45,000 nt of DNA from Theodoxus fluviatilis. Lineage: Eukaryota; Mollusca; Gastropoda; Cycloneritida; Neritidae. Each line of letters opens with the position of its first letter. Position 1 is the first letter of the stretch. The stretch is from contig JAWQFJ010000482.1 in NCBI GenBank assembly GCA_034096865.1, positions 58,109-103,108 of the forward strand, read 5' to 3'. Below the pieces are notes generated by a model. The model worked only from the letters and a program-made list of their open reading frames with translations, searched no databases and was not told the DNA's origin. A program made the translations under genes and the position numbers. Positions 1-11,319 of this stretch are shown here, piece by piece.

Positions 1-3000
1 GTCAAGACTGTTGTTTGATTGAGACTGTCTCTACAGAGGTCAAGACTGGTGTTTGATTGAGACTGTCTCTACAGAGGTCAAGACTGGTGTTTGATTGAGA
101 CTTTGTATCTACAGAGGTCAAGACTGTTGTTTGATTGAGACTGTCTCTACAGAGGTCAAGACTGGTGTTTGATTGAGACTTTGTATGTACATAGGTCAAG
201 ACTGTTGTTTGATTGAGACTTTGTCTCTACAGAGGTCAAGACTGTTGTTTGATTGAGACTTTGTCTCTACAGAGGTCAAGACAGAGGTCAAGACTGTTGT
301 TTGATTGAGACTTTGTATGTACATAGGTCAAGACTGTTGTTTGATTGAGACTTTGTCTCTACAGAGGTCAAGACTGTTGTTTGATTGAGACTTTGTCTCT
401 ACAGAGGTCAAGACTGTTGTTTGATTGAGACTTTGTCTCTACAGAGGTCAAGACAGAGGTCAAGACTGTTGTTTGATTGAGACTTTGTCTCTACAGAGGT
501 CAAGACTGGTGTTTGATTGAGACTTTGTATGTAGCTAGGTCAAGACTGTTGTTTGATTGAGACTTTGTCTCTACAGAGGTCAAGACTGTTGTTTGATTGA
601 GACTGTCTCTACAGAGGTCAAGACTGGTGTTTGATTGAGACTTTGTATGTACATAGGTCAAGACTGTTGTTTGATTGAGACTTTGTCTCTACAGAGGTCA
701 AGACTGTTGTTTGATTGAGACTTTGTATCTACAGAGGTCAAGACTGTTGTTTGATTGAGACTTTGTCTCTACAGAGGTCAAGACTGTTGTTTGATTGAGA
801 CTGTCTCTACAGAGGTCAAGACTGTTGTTTGATTGAGATTTGTCTCTACAGAGGTCAAGACTGTTGTTTGATTGAGACTTTGTCTCTACAGAGGTCAAGA
901 CTGTTGTTTGATTGAGACTTTGTCTCTACAGAGGTCAAGACTGTTGTTTGATTGAGACTGTCTCTACAGAGGTCAAGACTGTTGTTTGATTGAGATTTGT
1001 CTCTACAGAGGTCAAGACTGTTGTTTGATTGAGACTTTGTCTCTACAGAGGTCAAGACTGTTGTTTGATTGAGACTTTGTCTCTACAGAGGTCAAGACTG
1101 TTGTTTGATTGAGACTGTCTCTACAGAGGTCAAGACTGTTGTTTGATTGAGATTTGTCTCTACAGAGGTCAAGACTGTTGTTTGATTGAGACTTTGTCTC
1201 TACAGAGGTCAAGACTGTTATTTGATTGAGACTGTCTCTACAGAGGTCAAGACTGTTGTTTGATTGAGACTTTGTCTCTACAGAGGTCAAGACTGTTGTT
1301 TGATTGAGACTTTGTCTCTACAGAGGTCAAGACTGTTGTTTGATTGAGACTTTGTCTCTACAGAGGTCAAGACTGTTGTTTGATTGAGACTTTGTCTCTA
1401 CAGAGGTCAAGACTGTTTGATTGAGACTTTGTCTCTACAGAGGTCAAGACTGTTGTTTGATTGAGACTGTCTCTACAGAGGTCAAGACTGTTGTTTGATT
1501 GAGACTTTGTCTCTACAGAGGTCAAGACTGTTGTTTGATTGAGACTGTCTCTACAGAGGTCAAGACAGAGGTCAAGACTGTTGTTTGATTGAGACTTTGT
1601 CTCTACAGAGGTCAAGACTGTTGTTTGATTGAGACTTTGTCTCTACAGAGGTCAAGACTGTTGTTTGATTGAGACTTTGTCTCTACAGAGGTCAAGACTG
1701 TTTGATTGAGGCTTTTTATCTACAGAGGTCAAGACTGTTGTTTGATTGAGACTGTCTCTACAGAGGTCAAGACTGTTGTTTGATTGAGGCTTTGTATCTA
1801 CAGAGGTCAAGACTGTTGTTTGATTGAGACTTTGTCTCTACAGAGGTCAAGACTGTTTGATTGAGTCTTTGTATCTACAGAGGTCAAGACTGTTGTTTGA
1901 TTGAGACTTTGTCTCTACAGAGGTCAAGACTGTTGTTTGATTGAGACTTTGTCTCTACAGAGGTCAAGACTGTTGTTTGATTGAGACTTTGTCTCTACAG
2001 AGGTCAAGACTGTTGTTTGATTGAGACTTTGTCTCTACAGAGGTCAAGACTGTTGTTTGATTGAGACTTTGTCTCTACAGAGGTCAAGACTGTTGTTTGA
2101 TTGAGGCTTTGTATCTACAGAGGTCAAGACTGTTGTTTGATTGAGACTGTCTCTACAGAGGTAAAGACTGTTGTTTGATTGAGACTTTGTCTCTACAGAG
2201 GTCAAGACAGAGGTCAAGACTGTTTGATTGAGTCTTTGTATCTACAGAGGTCAAGACTGTTGTTTGATTGAGACTTTGTCTCTACAGAGGTCAAGACTGT
2301 TTGATTGAGTCTTTGTCTCAGAGGTCAAGACTGTTGTTTGATTGAGGCTTTGTATCTACAGAGGTCAAGACTGTTGTTTGATTGAGACTGTCTCTACAGA
2401 GGTCAAGACTGTTGTTTGATTGAGACTTTGTCTCTACAGAGGTCAAGACTGTTGTTTGATTGAGATTTGTCTCTACAGAGGTCAAGACTGTTGTTTGATT
2501 GAGACTGTCTCTACAGAGGTCAAGACTGTTGTTTGATTGAGACTTTGTCTCTACAGAGGTCAAGACTGTTGTTTGATTGAGATTTGTCTCTACAGAGGTC
2601 AAGACTGTTGTTTGATTGAGACTGTCTCTACAGAGGTCAAGACTGTTTGATTGAGACTTTGTCTCTACAGAGGTCAAGACTGTTGTTTGATTGAGATTTG
2701 TCTCTACAGAGGTCAAGACTGTTGTTTGATTGAGACTTTGTCTCTACAGAGGTCAAGACTGTTGTTTGATTGAGACTGTCTCTACAGAGGTCAAGACTGT
2801 TGTTTGATTGAGACTTTGTCTCTACAGAGGTCAAGACTGTTGTTTGATTGAGACTTTGTCTCTACAGAGGTCAAGACTGTTGTTTGATTGAGACTTTGTC
2901 TCTACAGAGGTCAAGACTGTTGTTTGATTGAGACTTTGTCTCTACAGAGGTCAAGACTGTTGTTTGATTGAGACTTTGTCTCTACAGAGGTCAAGACTGT

Positions 3001-3547
3001 TGTTTGATTGAGATTTGTCTCTACAGAGGTCAAGAGTGTTGTTTGATTGAGATTTGTCTCTACAGAGGTCAAGACTGTTGTTTGATTGAGACTTTGTATC
3101 TACAGAGGTCAAGACTGTTGTTTGATTGAGACTTTGTCTCTACAGAGGTCAAGACTGTTGTTTGATTGAGACTGTCTCTACAGAGGTCAAGACTGTTGTT
3201 TGATTGAGACTGTCTCTACAGAGGTCAAGACTGTTGTTTGATTGAGACTGTATCTACAGAGGTCAAGACTGGTGTTTGATTGAGACTTTGTATCTACAGA
3301 GGTCAAGACTGTTGTTTGATTGAGACTTTGTCTCTACAGAGGTCAAGACTGTTGTTTGATTGAGACTGTCTCTACAGAGGTCAAGACTGTTGTTTGATTG
3401 AGACTTTGTCTCTACAGAGGTCAAGACTGTTGTTTGATTGAGACTTTGTCTCTACAGAGGTCAAGACAGAGGTCAAGACTGTTGTTTGATTGAGACTTTG
3501 TCTCTACAGAGGTCAAGACTGTTGTTTGATTGAGACTGTCTCTACAG
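1..3547 (+). repeat. About 40-bp minisatellite, roughly 90 copies
   Basis: Tandem units of 40 nt (AGGTCAAGACTGTTGTTTGA plus TTGAGACTTTGTCTCTACAG), with 37- and 39-nt variants lacking one to three T, and partial units (AGGTCAAGAC-AGAGGTCAAGAC). The array begins before the window and runs to the PRKCSH exon at 3548. The unit end resembles the real acceptor and its start resembles the first exonic bases. Open frames on the minus strand (LCRDSLNQTTVLTSVET-type peptides) are repeat translations. Confidence 0.95.
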
Positions 3548-3632
3548 AGGTCAAGACACAGAGGCAGCAGGAGCGGGAGAAGTCGGCAGCAGAGAAGGCC
3601 TTCACTGAGCTGGACACCAACCAGGACCAGCA
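3548..3632 (+). CDS. PRKCSH: PRKCSH exon: charged helix and first half of EF-hand loop 1
   Basis: The exon encodes a Gln/Glu/Lys-rich helix (RQQEREKSAAEKAF) followed by TELDTNQDQ, the start of the first EF-hand loop, with Asp, Asn and Asp at loop positions 1, 3 and 5. It corresponds to the region before the acidic linker in other glucosidase II beta proteins. The donor is CA|GTGAGT, leaving two bases of a split codon. The 5' border is uncertain: I chose the AG at 3546-3547 (TCTCTACAG), which has the better pyrimidine tract. The AG at 3560-3561 (incoming phase 0) is the alternative. The exon directly follows a 3.5-kb tandem array whose unit resembles this very acceptor plus the first exonic bases. 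Confidence 0.8.
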
Positions 3633-3650
3633 GTGAGTGCCTGTGTCCTT

Positions 3651-4153
<503 letters not shown>

Positions 4154-4157
<4 letters not shown>

Positions 4158-5443
4158 GTTGAAATATGAGGATCTCACTAAACTGCCTCAGATGGTTTTG
4201 GTTGATCATCAGTGTTGGATTAACTTTCCTGTGATAAAAAAAGAATGTTCTGAAGCAAGAATTTCTCCATGGACTATGCCATTGAGTAAGCATACTTTGT
4301 TTCCATGGAGACACTGTTAAAGAGTAATATTTTGGCCAAGAACCTCAGCCAGTCCCTGGAAAGCCTTTCCATGAAGTGTTTTGGTGTCGACAACAATGTT
4401 GTGACAGGCTTTCAATTTCTCCATTTATATAATGTGCTGTAACCACTCTAAACTTGCTCTAAAGAATTAGGCTATTTGTGAATCATTCATATATCTGACA
4501 GTGTATCTGTAGAAACTTGGGGGATAATTTTTTTGATAAGTGGGTGATCATATGTTATGATGAAACAGATTTGCATTTTCAATAGTGTGAGTATTTGTCT
4601 TCCTATCAATGGTGGGAGTTTTAAAACATAGTTATCATTTTTATTTTGAAAAAAGTGTGGTGGCCCAGTATTTGATTGAGTGTTGAAGGATTCCATGTCT
4701 GGCTGCTGGTCTTGAGGTAGCATGACTGGGCTGGATGCCATCGGTACTTGCAAGATGTTAATCCTACGTTGAAGTAAGAATTCTGCTTGGTGTACACATG
4801 TGTCCCACTTGAAAGTACTCTTTGAGGTCTTTTCTCATCTTATCTCCTGTTTGATCTTGGGTTCCCTTCACGAAGTAGATAGCCAGTTTTCACTACCGAG
4901 ATTCTGAATCTTCCCCGTCAATGTCTGGGTTCAAACTGCGACACGCTTCTTGTGGAGCTTGGGGACGACTGCGTGGCTGTGGCTACGGATGCCATGATAT
5001 CCTCTCTAGCCAGTGGATAGCTCTGTCTCCTTTGAGGATGAGTGCACCCCTGCCACATTGAGACAGCTTTGGTTGATCCTCATTCAGAAAAGATCTGCAC
5101 AGTAGGCTGAAGCTGGAACAGGTGGGCCAATGTGGTTTCAGTAGTAGTAGCCATGACTACTTCGACCTGCTCTTCCTCTCTCTCTTTCTCCCACTCTGTC
5201 CCATTTATTTGGTCTTTCTCACAGTCTGGCTTCTTTTGAGGTGGCGGCAATGATTTTTTTGTTTGATTATGAGGACTTGAGGCCTCCATCAGTTGCCACG
5301 GTTCTCTGTCTGGGTGGCAGCTGGAACTAGTTCTGGACAGGGAATTCTGCGCACTGTCTCTCTGAGTGCCTGTCACTCGGAGTGCCTGGACCGCCAGTCT
5401 CTGTGATGCTGAGGGCTGCGGCCTGCCACTTGCCTTCTTCCAG
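4154..5443. other. Unique intron sequence
   Basis: Intron 3633-5443 after the CT tract. Mixed composition with no repeat, no splice-bounded open frame and no recognised RNA. Nothing further seen before the alternative exon A acceptor. Confidence 0.7.
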
Positions 5444-5522
5444 GGTGGAGCTGGAGGAGCTGGCAGACCACCCCAGCTTTGACAAGGACCAGGACGGCCA
5501 GGTGTCTGATGAAGAGCTGCAG
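5444..5522 (+). CDS. PRKCSH: PRKCSH alternative exon A: EF-hand loops 1-2
   Basis: 79-nt exon between TTCTTCCAG and CAG|GTACCC. With the two bases left by the previous exon it reads Q-VELEELADHPSF then DKDQDGQVSDEELQ. It completes EF loop 1 (Gln at position 7, Glu at 9 and 12) and holds a full loop 2 with Asp at 1, 3 and 5, Gly at 6 and Glu at 12. Luminal EF-hand-like motifs are known in this family. Incoming phase is 2 and outgoing phase is 0, identical to the exon at 7474-7552, which encodes the same segment with different residues. The two appear to be alternatives. The donor is not a strong consensus. Confidence 0.87.
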
Positions 5523-6224
5523 GTACCCAGTGTAGGAATGCAACGCAGGCAGTCTGCACCCAGCACTGTCACCACCCCGTGTTTGCTTTGGCAGAAACCT
5601 TGAGTTTTCCCTTGCTGCAGTCACCCTGTCTCCCAGCTCTTGTGGTGCTTGTTTGGTGTTGCCTGCACCTCCCTGGTCCCAGCTCTTGTAGGAGGGTGTG
5701 AGGAGTCTGTGTGGAGCGGGGTCGGAGTGGGGAGGTTTGGTGTTTCCCCCTCATAGGTTGCTGTCCCCTCCCTTGCCACCCCAAGTCATTCAGCTCCACT
5801 GTCCTGGTCTCCGCATCAGTTGCTGTGGTGGGTCTGTGTGGGTGGAGTTTCCGTTCCGTTGTTATCAACTGAGGCCATGGACATTCCACTGAATAAAATG
5901 AGAAACTATCATGTCGTGGCCCATCCTGGAGGTATGCACTTTTACTGCATTTCTGAACTTTCAAATGCTATGAATTTGGGTGTTGGCAACACATGAATTT
6001 AGTCTTAGGGGATGGATGAGTAAGTTATGAAAATGTCATTGAAATTCAAAGTTAATGCATGTGCAGACATGATTAATTGTAAAGAAACCATCATGGCTTT
6101 AGTTTCTTGTTTCCTGTTCAGTTTGGCCCAACTCTATGAGTCTCCTCCTCCCTCCTCCCTCCCCCACCCTCGCCACTGTCCCCTCCCTGGTCTTGTGGAG
6201 TGTGTGGCCTTCCTTGCAGGGCAT
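5523..6224. other. Unique part of intron between alternative exons A and B
   Basis: Non-repetitive intron sequence with T/C-rich patches. No coding signal. It is the first third of the 1951-nt intron separating the two alternative EF-hand exons and is a candidate place for splicing-control elements, but I recognise none. Confidence 0.6.
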
Positions 6225-7435
6225 TGTGAAGGTAGGGACCGCAGTGCAGTGTGAAGGTAGGGACCGCAGTGCAGTGTGAAGGTAGGGACCGCAGTGCCGT
6301 GTGAAGGTAGGGACCGCAGTGCAGTGTGAAGGTAGGGACTGCAGTGCCGTGTGAAGGTAGGGACCACAGTGCCGTGTGAAGGTAGGGACCACAGTGTGAA
6401 GGTAGGGACCGCAGTGTGAAGGTAGGGACCGCAGTGCAGTGTGAAGGTAGGGACTGCAGTGTGAAGGTAGGGACTGCAGTGTGAAGGCAGGGACTGCAGT
6501 GTGAAGGTAGGGACCACAGTGTGAAGGTAGGGACTGCAGTGCAGTGTGAAGGTAGGGACTGCAGTGTGAAGGTAGGGACCGCAGTGCAGTGTGAAGGTAG
6601 GGACTGCAGTGCCGTGTGAAGGTAGGGACCGCAGTGCCGTGTGAAGGTAGGGACCGCAGTGCCGTGTGAAGGTAGGGACCGCAGTGCCGTGTGAAGGTAG
6701 GGACCGCAGTGCCGTGTGAAGGTAGGGACCACAGTGCCATGTGAAGGTAGGGACTGCAGTGCCGTGTGAAGGTAGGGACCGCAGTGCAGTGTGAAGGTAG
6801 GGACCGCAGTGCCGTGTGAAGGTAGGGACCGCAGTGCAGTGTGAAGGTAGGGACCACAGTGCAGTGTGAAGGTAGGGACCGCAGTGCAGTGTGAAGGTAG
6901 GGACCGCAGTGCCGTGTGAAGGTAGGGACCGCAGTGCAGTGTGAAGGTAGGGACCGCAGTGCAGTGTGAAGGTAGGGACCGCAGTGCAGTGTGAAGGTAG
7001 GGACCACAGTGCAGTGTGAAGGTAGGGACCACAGTGTGAAGGTAGGGACCGCAGTGCAGTGTGAAGGTAGGGACCACAGTGCAGTGTGAAGGTAGGGACC
7101 ACAGTGTGAAGGTAGGGACCGCAGTGTGAAGGTAGGGACTGCAGTGTGAAGGTAGGGACTGCAGTGTGAAGGTAGGGACCGCAGTGTGAAGGTAGGGACT
7201 GCAGTGTGAAGGTAGGGACCGCAGTGTGAAGGTAGGGACTGCAGTGTGAAGGTAGGGACTGCAGTGTGAAGGTAGGGACCGCAGTGTGAAGGTAGGGACC
7301 GCAGTGTGAAGGTAGGGACTGCAGTGTGAAGGTAGGGACCGCAGTGTGAAGGTAGGGACCGCAGTGTGAAGGTAGGGACCGCAGTGTGAAGGTAGGGACC
7401 GCAGTGTGAAGGTAGGGACCACAGTGCAGTGTGAA
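6225..7435 (+). repeat. 20/25-bp minisatellite
   Basis: Units GAAGGTAGGGACCGCAGTGT (20) and the same with an extra GCAGT or GCCGT (25), roughly 53 copies, ending 38 nt before the acceptor of alternative exon B. Long forms dominate the first two thirds and short forms the last part. Each unit holds GAAG|GTAGGG, a donor-like string resembling the true donor at 10662. Minus-strand open frames of almost 500 codons are translations of the repeat. Confidence 0.95.
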
Positions 7436-7473
7436 TGGCAGGGATGACATGGCCACTGCCTGCTCTGTTTCAG

Positions 7474-7552
7474 CATTGACATGACAGAGATTTCCGTGCA
7501 TGGGGAGTTTGACATAGACTCTGATGGAACAGTCAGTGATGAAGAGGCCAAG
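7474..7552 (+). CDS. PRKCSH: PRKCSH alternative exon B: EF-hand loops 1-2
   Basis: 79-nt exon between CTGTTTCAG and AAG|GTAGAG. Read after the two bases from 3631-3632 it gives H-IDMTEISVHGEF then DIDSDGTVSDEEAK. Loop 1 has His at position 7, Asp at 9 and Glu at 12. Loop 2 has Asp at 1, 3 and 5, Gly at 6 and Glu at 12. Spacing between loops is seven residues, as in exon A. Joined after exon A it would read CAT TGA, an immediate stop, so it should replace exon A, not follow it. An in-frame serial splice through the AG ending at 7491 is conceivable but has a poor acceptor and would delete part of the EF unit. Confidence 0.87.
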
Positions 7553-7904
7553 GTAGAGTATGACCTGCACACCCCTACCCCCCCTTCCCCCCATTCCCCC
7601 ATCCCCCCATCCCCCCTGCATGAATATTGACCACCACTTTAGCCTGGCTTTCCTGTAGTGAGTGCTTTAACCCTGCTGCTGTGTCTTGAAGTTTGTGTTG
7701 CCTTGCCACTTTGTACAGGTGTGTATAATGACCCCTACTGTTGAACTCTGCCCTTGCTGCCATTCCTGTACAGACCTGGCTCTCGGCAAACTGCCTGCTG
7801 CTCCTTCCTAGTTGTTCTCCTCAGACTCACTATTTAAATTTTAGCTGTCTGTTGCTTCCCCTCATGGTTTCTACATTTAGAGCAATGAGTTTGAGAGGGA
7901 CAAC

Positions 7905-8750
7905 TGGCGGGCAGCAAGAGACTGATGCAGGGCAGCAAGGGACTGATGCAGGGCAGCAAGGGACTGATGCAGGCCAGCAAGGGACTGATGCAGGGCAGCA
8001 AGGGACTGATGCAGGGCAGCAAGGGACTGATGCAGGGCAGCAAGGGACTGATGCAGGGCAGCAAGGGACTGATGCAGGGCAGCAAGGGACTGATGCAGGG
8101 CAGCAAGGGACTGATGCAGGGCAGCAAGGGACTGATGCAGGGCAGCAAGGGACTGATGCAGGGCAGCAAGGAACTGGTGCAGGGCAGCAAGGAACTGATG
8201 CAGGGCAGCAAGGGACTGATGCAGGGCAGCAAGGGACTGATGCAGGGCAGCAAGAGACTGGTTCCGGTGCAGCAAGGGGCTGGTTCCGGTGCAGCAAGGG
8301 ACTGATGCAGGGCAGCAAGGGACTGATGCAGGGCAGCATGGGACTGATGCAGGGCAGCATGGGACTGATGCAGGGCAGCAAGGGACTGATGCAGGGCAGC
8401 AAGTGACTGATGCAGGGCAGCAAGGGACTGATGCAGTGCAGCAAGGGACTGGTGCAGGGCAGCAAGGGACTGAAGCGGGGCAGCAAGGGACTGATGCGGG
8501 GCAGCAAGGGACTGATGCAGGGCAGCAAGGGACTGATGCAGGGCAGCAAGGGACTGATGCAGGGCAGCAAGGGACTGAAGCGGGGCAGCAAGGGACTGCT
8601 GCAGGGCAGCAAGGGACTGATGCAGGGCAGCAAGGGACTGATGCAGGGCAGCAAGGGACTGATGCAGGGCAGCAAGGGACTGATGCAGGGCAGCAAGGGA
8701 CTGATGCAGGGCAGCAAGGGACTGATGCAGGGCAGCAAGGGACTGATGCA
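7905..8750 (+). repeat. 21-bp minisatellite
   Basis: About 40 copies of AGCAAGGGACTGATGCAGGGC. Because 21 is a multiple of three and the unit lacks stops in most frames, both strands appear open (QQGTDAG on +, SLAALHQ on -). No homology is recognised and there are no splice borders, so this is intronic repeat. Confidence 0.95.
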
Positions 8751-9451
8751 TCGCAGAATGTGGCATTGTGGGACACTATGCCTTCATGTGTCTGAACGTG
8801 TTTATATTTAGAAACATATTTATTGTTGCCATGTGAAATGGGAGCATCCAATCCCAAAAAAGCCATTGGACACTCGGCAACATTTTGAGTGACCCCTCAA
8901 AAATGTGAAAGTGAGGCATGGGGAGTTGGACTATGTTTGATTTGACCCAAGATGGGTTTGATTAATGTGCAAATTTGGAAAAGGATTTGCTCATTGATGA
9001 TAAATCTACCAGCAACCTACAAGCCTTTTTTGGGGGGTCTAATTGAAAATGTTTACTCCACCTAACTTTACCTCATTGACATAATTGCAAATTCGCTGTA
9101 TGTGATAGAAGTATAAAGACTAATTGCACAATGTTCTGACATTTCATTTGGATGCTCAGAAGTGGATATTGCTTCTTGACAGTGTAATCTGTGCATAAAA
9201 AACTGCTTGAGAATTGTTTCAAGAACACAGTTACCTTTCTGCCAGAGGTCCAAGACTTTTCCTATTTCCTGTGGGATTTCAGCTCTTTGCAACTAAGCTA
9301 ATGGTGCAGTACATGAATGCTTAGGCATGAAATCCAAACACGTCTTAAAAGATTATACCTGTCTTAAGAAAGATTTCTCTGGCATGTTAGATCAGCACAT
9401 TGTATTCTCTCTTCAGCCTGGGATTCAGCATTTCAACCATTCATTTCTGTC
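8751..9451. other. Unique intron sequence
   Basis: AT-rich intron sequence between two arrays in intron 7553-10463. No coding or RNA feature seen. Confidence 0.7.
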
Positions 9452-9845
9452 TTTGTATTAATATCGTCAATGTATCTTTGTATGAATATCTTTATTGTGT
9501 CTTTGTATTTATATCTTCAATGTATCTTTGTATTGATATCTTCATTGTGTCTTTGTATTGATATCTTCAATGTATCTTTGTATTGATATCTTCAATGTAT
9601 CTTTGTATTGATATCTTCATTGTGTCTTTGTATTGATATCTTCAATGTATCTTTGTATTGATATCTTCAATGTATCTTTGCATTGATATCTTCAATGTAT
9701 CTTTGTATTGATATATTCAACGTATCTTTGAATTGATATCTTCAATGTATCATTGTATTGATATATTCAAAGTATCTTTGCATTGATATCTTCAATGTAT
9801 CTTTGCATTGATATATTCAATGTATCTTTGTATTGATATCTTCAT
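9452..9845 (+). repeat. 25-bp AT-rich minisatellite
   Basis: About 16 copies of a 25-bp unit containing TATCTTTGTATTGATATC and then TTCAATG, with scattered substitutions and alternating TTCATTGTG forms. Confidence 0.9.
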
Positions 9846-10079
9846 ACCTGCCCAACACACTGAATGCCGCACAGGGCAAAAGCAATCCAAGATAAACTGT
9901 GAAAGTATGTGTTGCAGAGGCAGAAATTGAAAGAAATGCAAAGAAATGGAAGAATAGCATTTCAATCTATACAGAGCGTGCATAGGAGAAGCCAATTTAA
10001 AGCATGCCAGCTTAAAAATGTTCCCCTGGCAAGGCAATGGCCAGAATGCTATGGAGTGAATGAATGACTCCTTCCTTCA

Positions 10080-10459
10080 TGCTGTGGCCTTGTCCCAGGC
10101 TGGGAGAGCTGTGACACAGTGCTGCTTGCTGTGGCCTTGTCCCAGGCTGGGAGAGCTGTGACACAGTGCTGCTTGCTGTGGCCTTGTCCCAGGCTGGGAG
10201 AGCTGTGACACAGTGCTGCTTGCTGTGGCCTTGTCCCAGGCTGGGGAGAGTTGTGACACAGTGCTGCTTGCTGTGGCCTTGTCCCAGGCTGGGGAGAGCT
10301 GTGACAGTCCTGCTTGCTGTGGCCTTGTCCCAGGCTGGGGAGAGTTGTGACACAGTGCTGCTTGCTGTGGCCTTGTCCCAGGCTGGGGAGAGTTGTGACA
10401 CAGTGCTGCTTGCTGTGGCCTTGTCCCAGGCTGGGGAGAGTTGTGACACTGTGCTGCTT
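10080..10459 (+). repeat. 47-48-bp minisatellite abutting a splice acceptor
   Basis: Eight copies of a unit containing GTGGCCTTGTCCCAGGCTGG and GAGAGTTGTGACACAGTGCT. The last copy merges into the acceptor of the exon at 10464 (GTGCTGCTTGCAG), so the array borders the exon without unique spacer. Confidence 0.92.
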
Positions 10460-10463
10460 GCAG

Positions 10464-10661
10464 GAACACCTGGAGGACCTGGAGAGGGTGGGGCTGGAGG
10501 ACTTCACAGACAAGGTGTGGCCGCACATCAAGGAGATCTACAAGTCGCCAGCCTTCAAGGAGGAGGTTCGCAACGCGGAGAAGGAAGCACACCTGCCAGC
10601 TGCAGAAGAGGAGGAGCAGGCGGAAAAAGAGGATGACACGGTGCCTCCACCTGAAGAGGAG
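10464..10661 (+). CDS. PRKCSH: PRKCSH exon: helix after EF-hands and acidic linker
   Basis: 198 nt, phase 0 to phase 0, from GCTTGCAG to GAG|GTAGGG. The 66 residues begin EHLEDLERVGLEDFTDKVW, matching the conserved helix that follows the EF-hands in glucosidase II beta (an F..VW..I pattern), and end in a Glu/Pro-rich stretch (AAEEEEQAEKEDD, PPPEEE). The acidic linker is typical of the family, though its exact sequence varies between species. The acceptor sits at the edge of a 47-bp tandem array: the last copy runs into the AG through the shared GTGCTGCTTGC. Confidence 0.92.
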
Positions 10662-11087
10662 GTAGGGACCGCTTCCTGTGTTTACTCTGGTAGTCATGGT
10701 AACGGTGATTTGGCCTGTGGTTTTGCGTTTGTTAAGATGCTATTGGGGGGGAAAAAAGTTTTATGTTATCTTGTTCCATGATGCCTTTCTCTACCCCTTG
10801 CTGGAGAGAGAGAGAGAGCACCTTTGCTCTGTGGCAAGGGGCAATGTGGGAAAAGCAGAAGGGGTGGAATAAAGGGCAGTATGTTGATACTTCATTCACC
10901 ATGAGCAATACTTCTATTGTAACTTATACTCTTGACTGTCTGTGTACACGAGAGTGATGCACATTTTGAGTTTGGCCATATTTGTGTGTTTGCCTGTATC
11001 AGTGGAATGCTGTTGTGAATCTGCATGCTCCTGCTCTGTCTACATAGATTCCAGTATCTCAACCCACCTTTGCACTTCCTTCACTGT

Positions 11088-11091
11088 GACA

Positions 11092-11142
<51 letters not shown>
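11088..11142 (+). repeat. (GAT)n microsatellite
   Basis: About 17 GAT triplets inside intron 10662-17811. It reads as poly-Asp in one frame and recalls the acidic linker, but its phase does not fit the flanking exons, so it is treated as a microsatellite. Confidence 0.85.
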
Positions 11143-11319
11143 TGCATGTTCTGTAATGAGTTGCTGATCGAATGGGTACCAGAAGTACTTGAGAATGTGT
11201 TTTGGAATGGGACAACAACAAAAAAATTAGTAAGCAGATGTATGAATGGCACTTGTAACTTGTTGGCAAATGTATTCTCATGGAGTGCAGTTGAGTGTTA
11301 GTCCGCTGAGCACATGGCC

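Noticed and set aside
5444..7552. Exons A and B as two consecutive constitutive exons
   Set aside because: Serial joining reads CAT TGA at once. Both exons align over the same EF-hand segment, which argues for alternatives.
6118..7621. Minus-strand open frames of nearly 500 codons
   Set aside because: They translate the 20/25-bp minisatellite into repeated HCGPYLHTA peptides, overlap a well-supported + strand exon at one end and have no family resemblance.
7741..8866. Several open frames on both strands (QQGTDAG, SLAALHQ repeats)
   Set aside because: The 21-bp period leaves most frames open. There is no start context, splice border or homology.
11088..11301. Poly-Asp stretch as an additional acidic PRKCSH exon
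   Set aside because: The preceding AG would put the GAT run in the ATG (poly-Met) frame given the phase-0 neighbours. The following sequence then meets a stop and no good donor fits.
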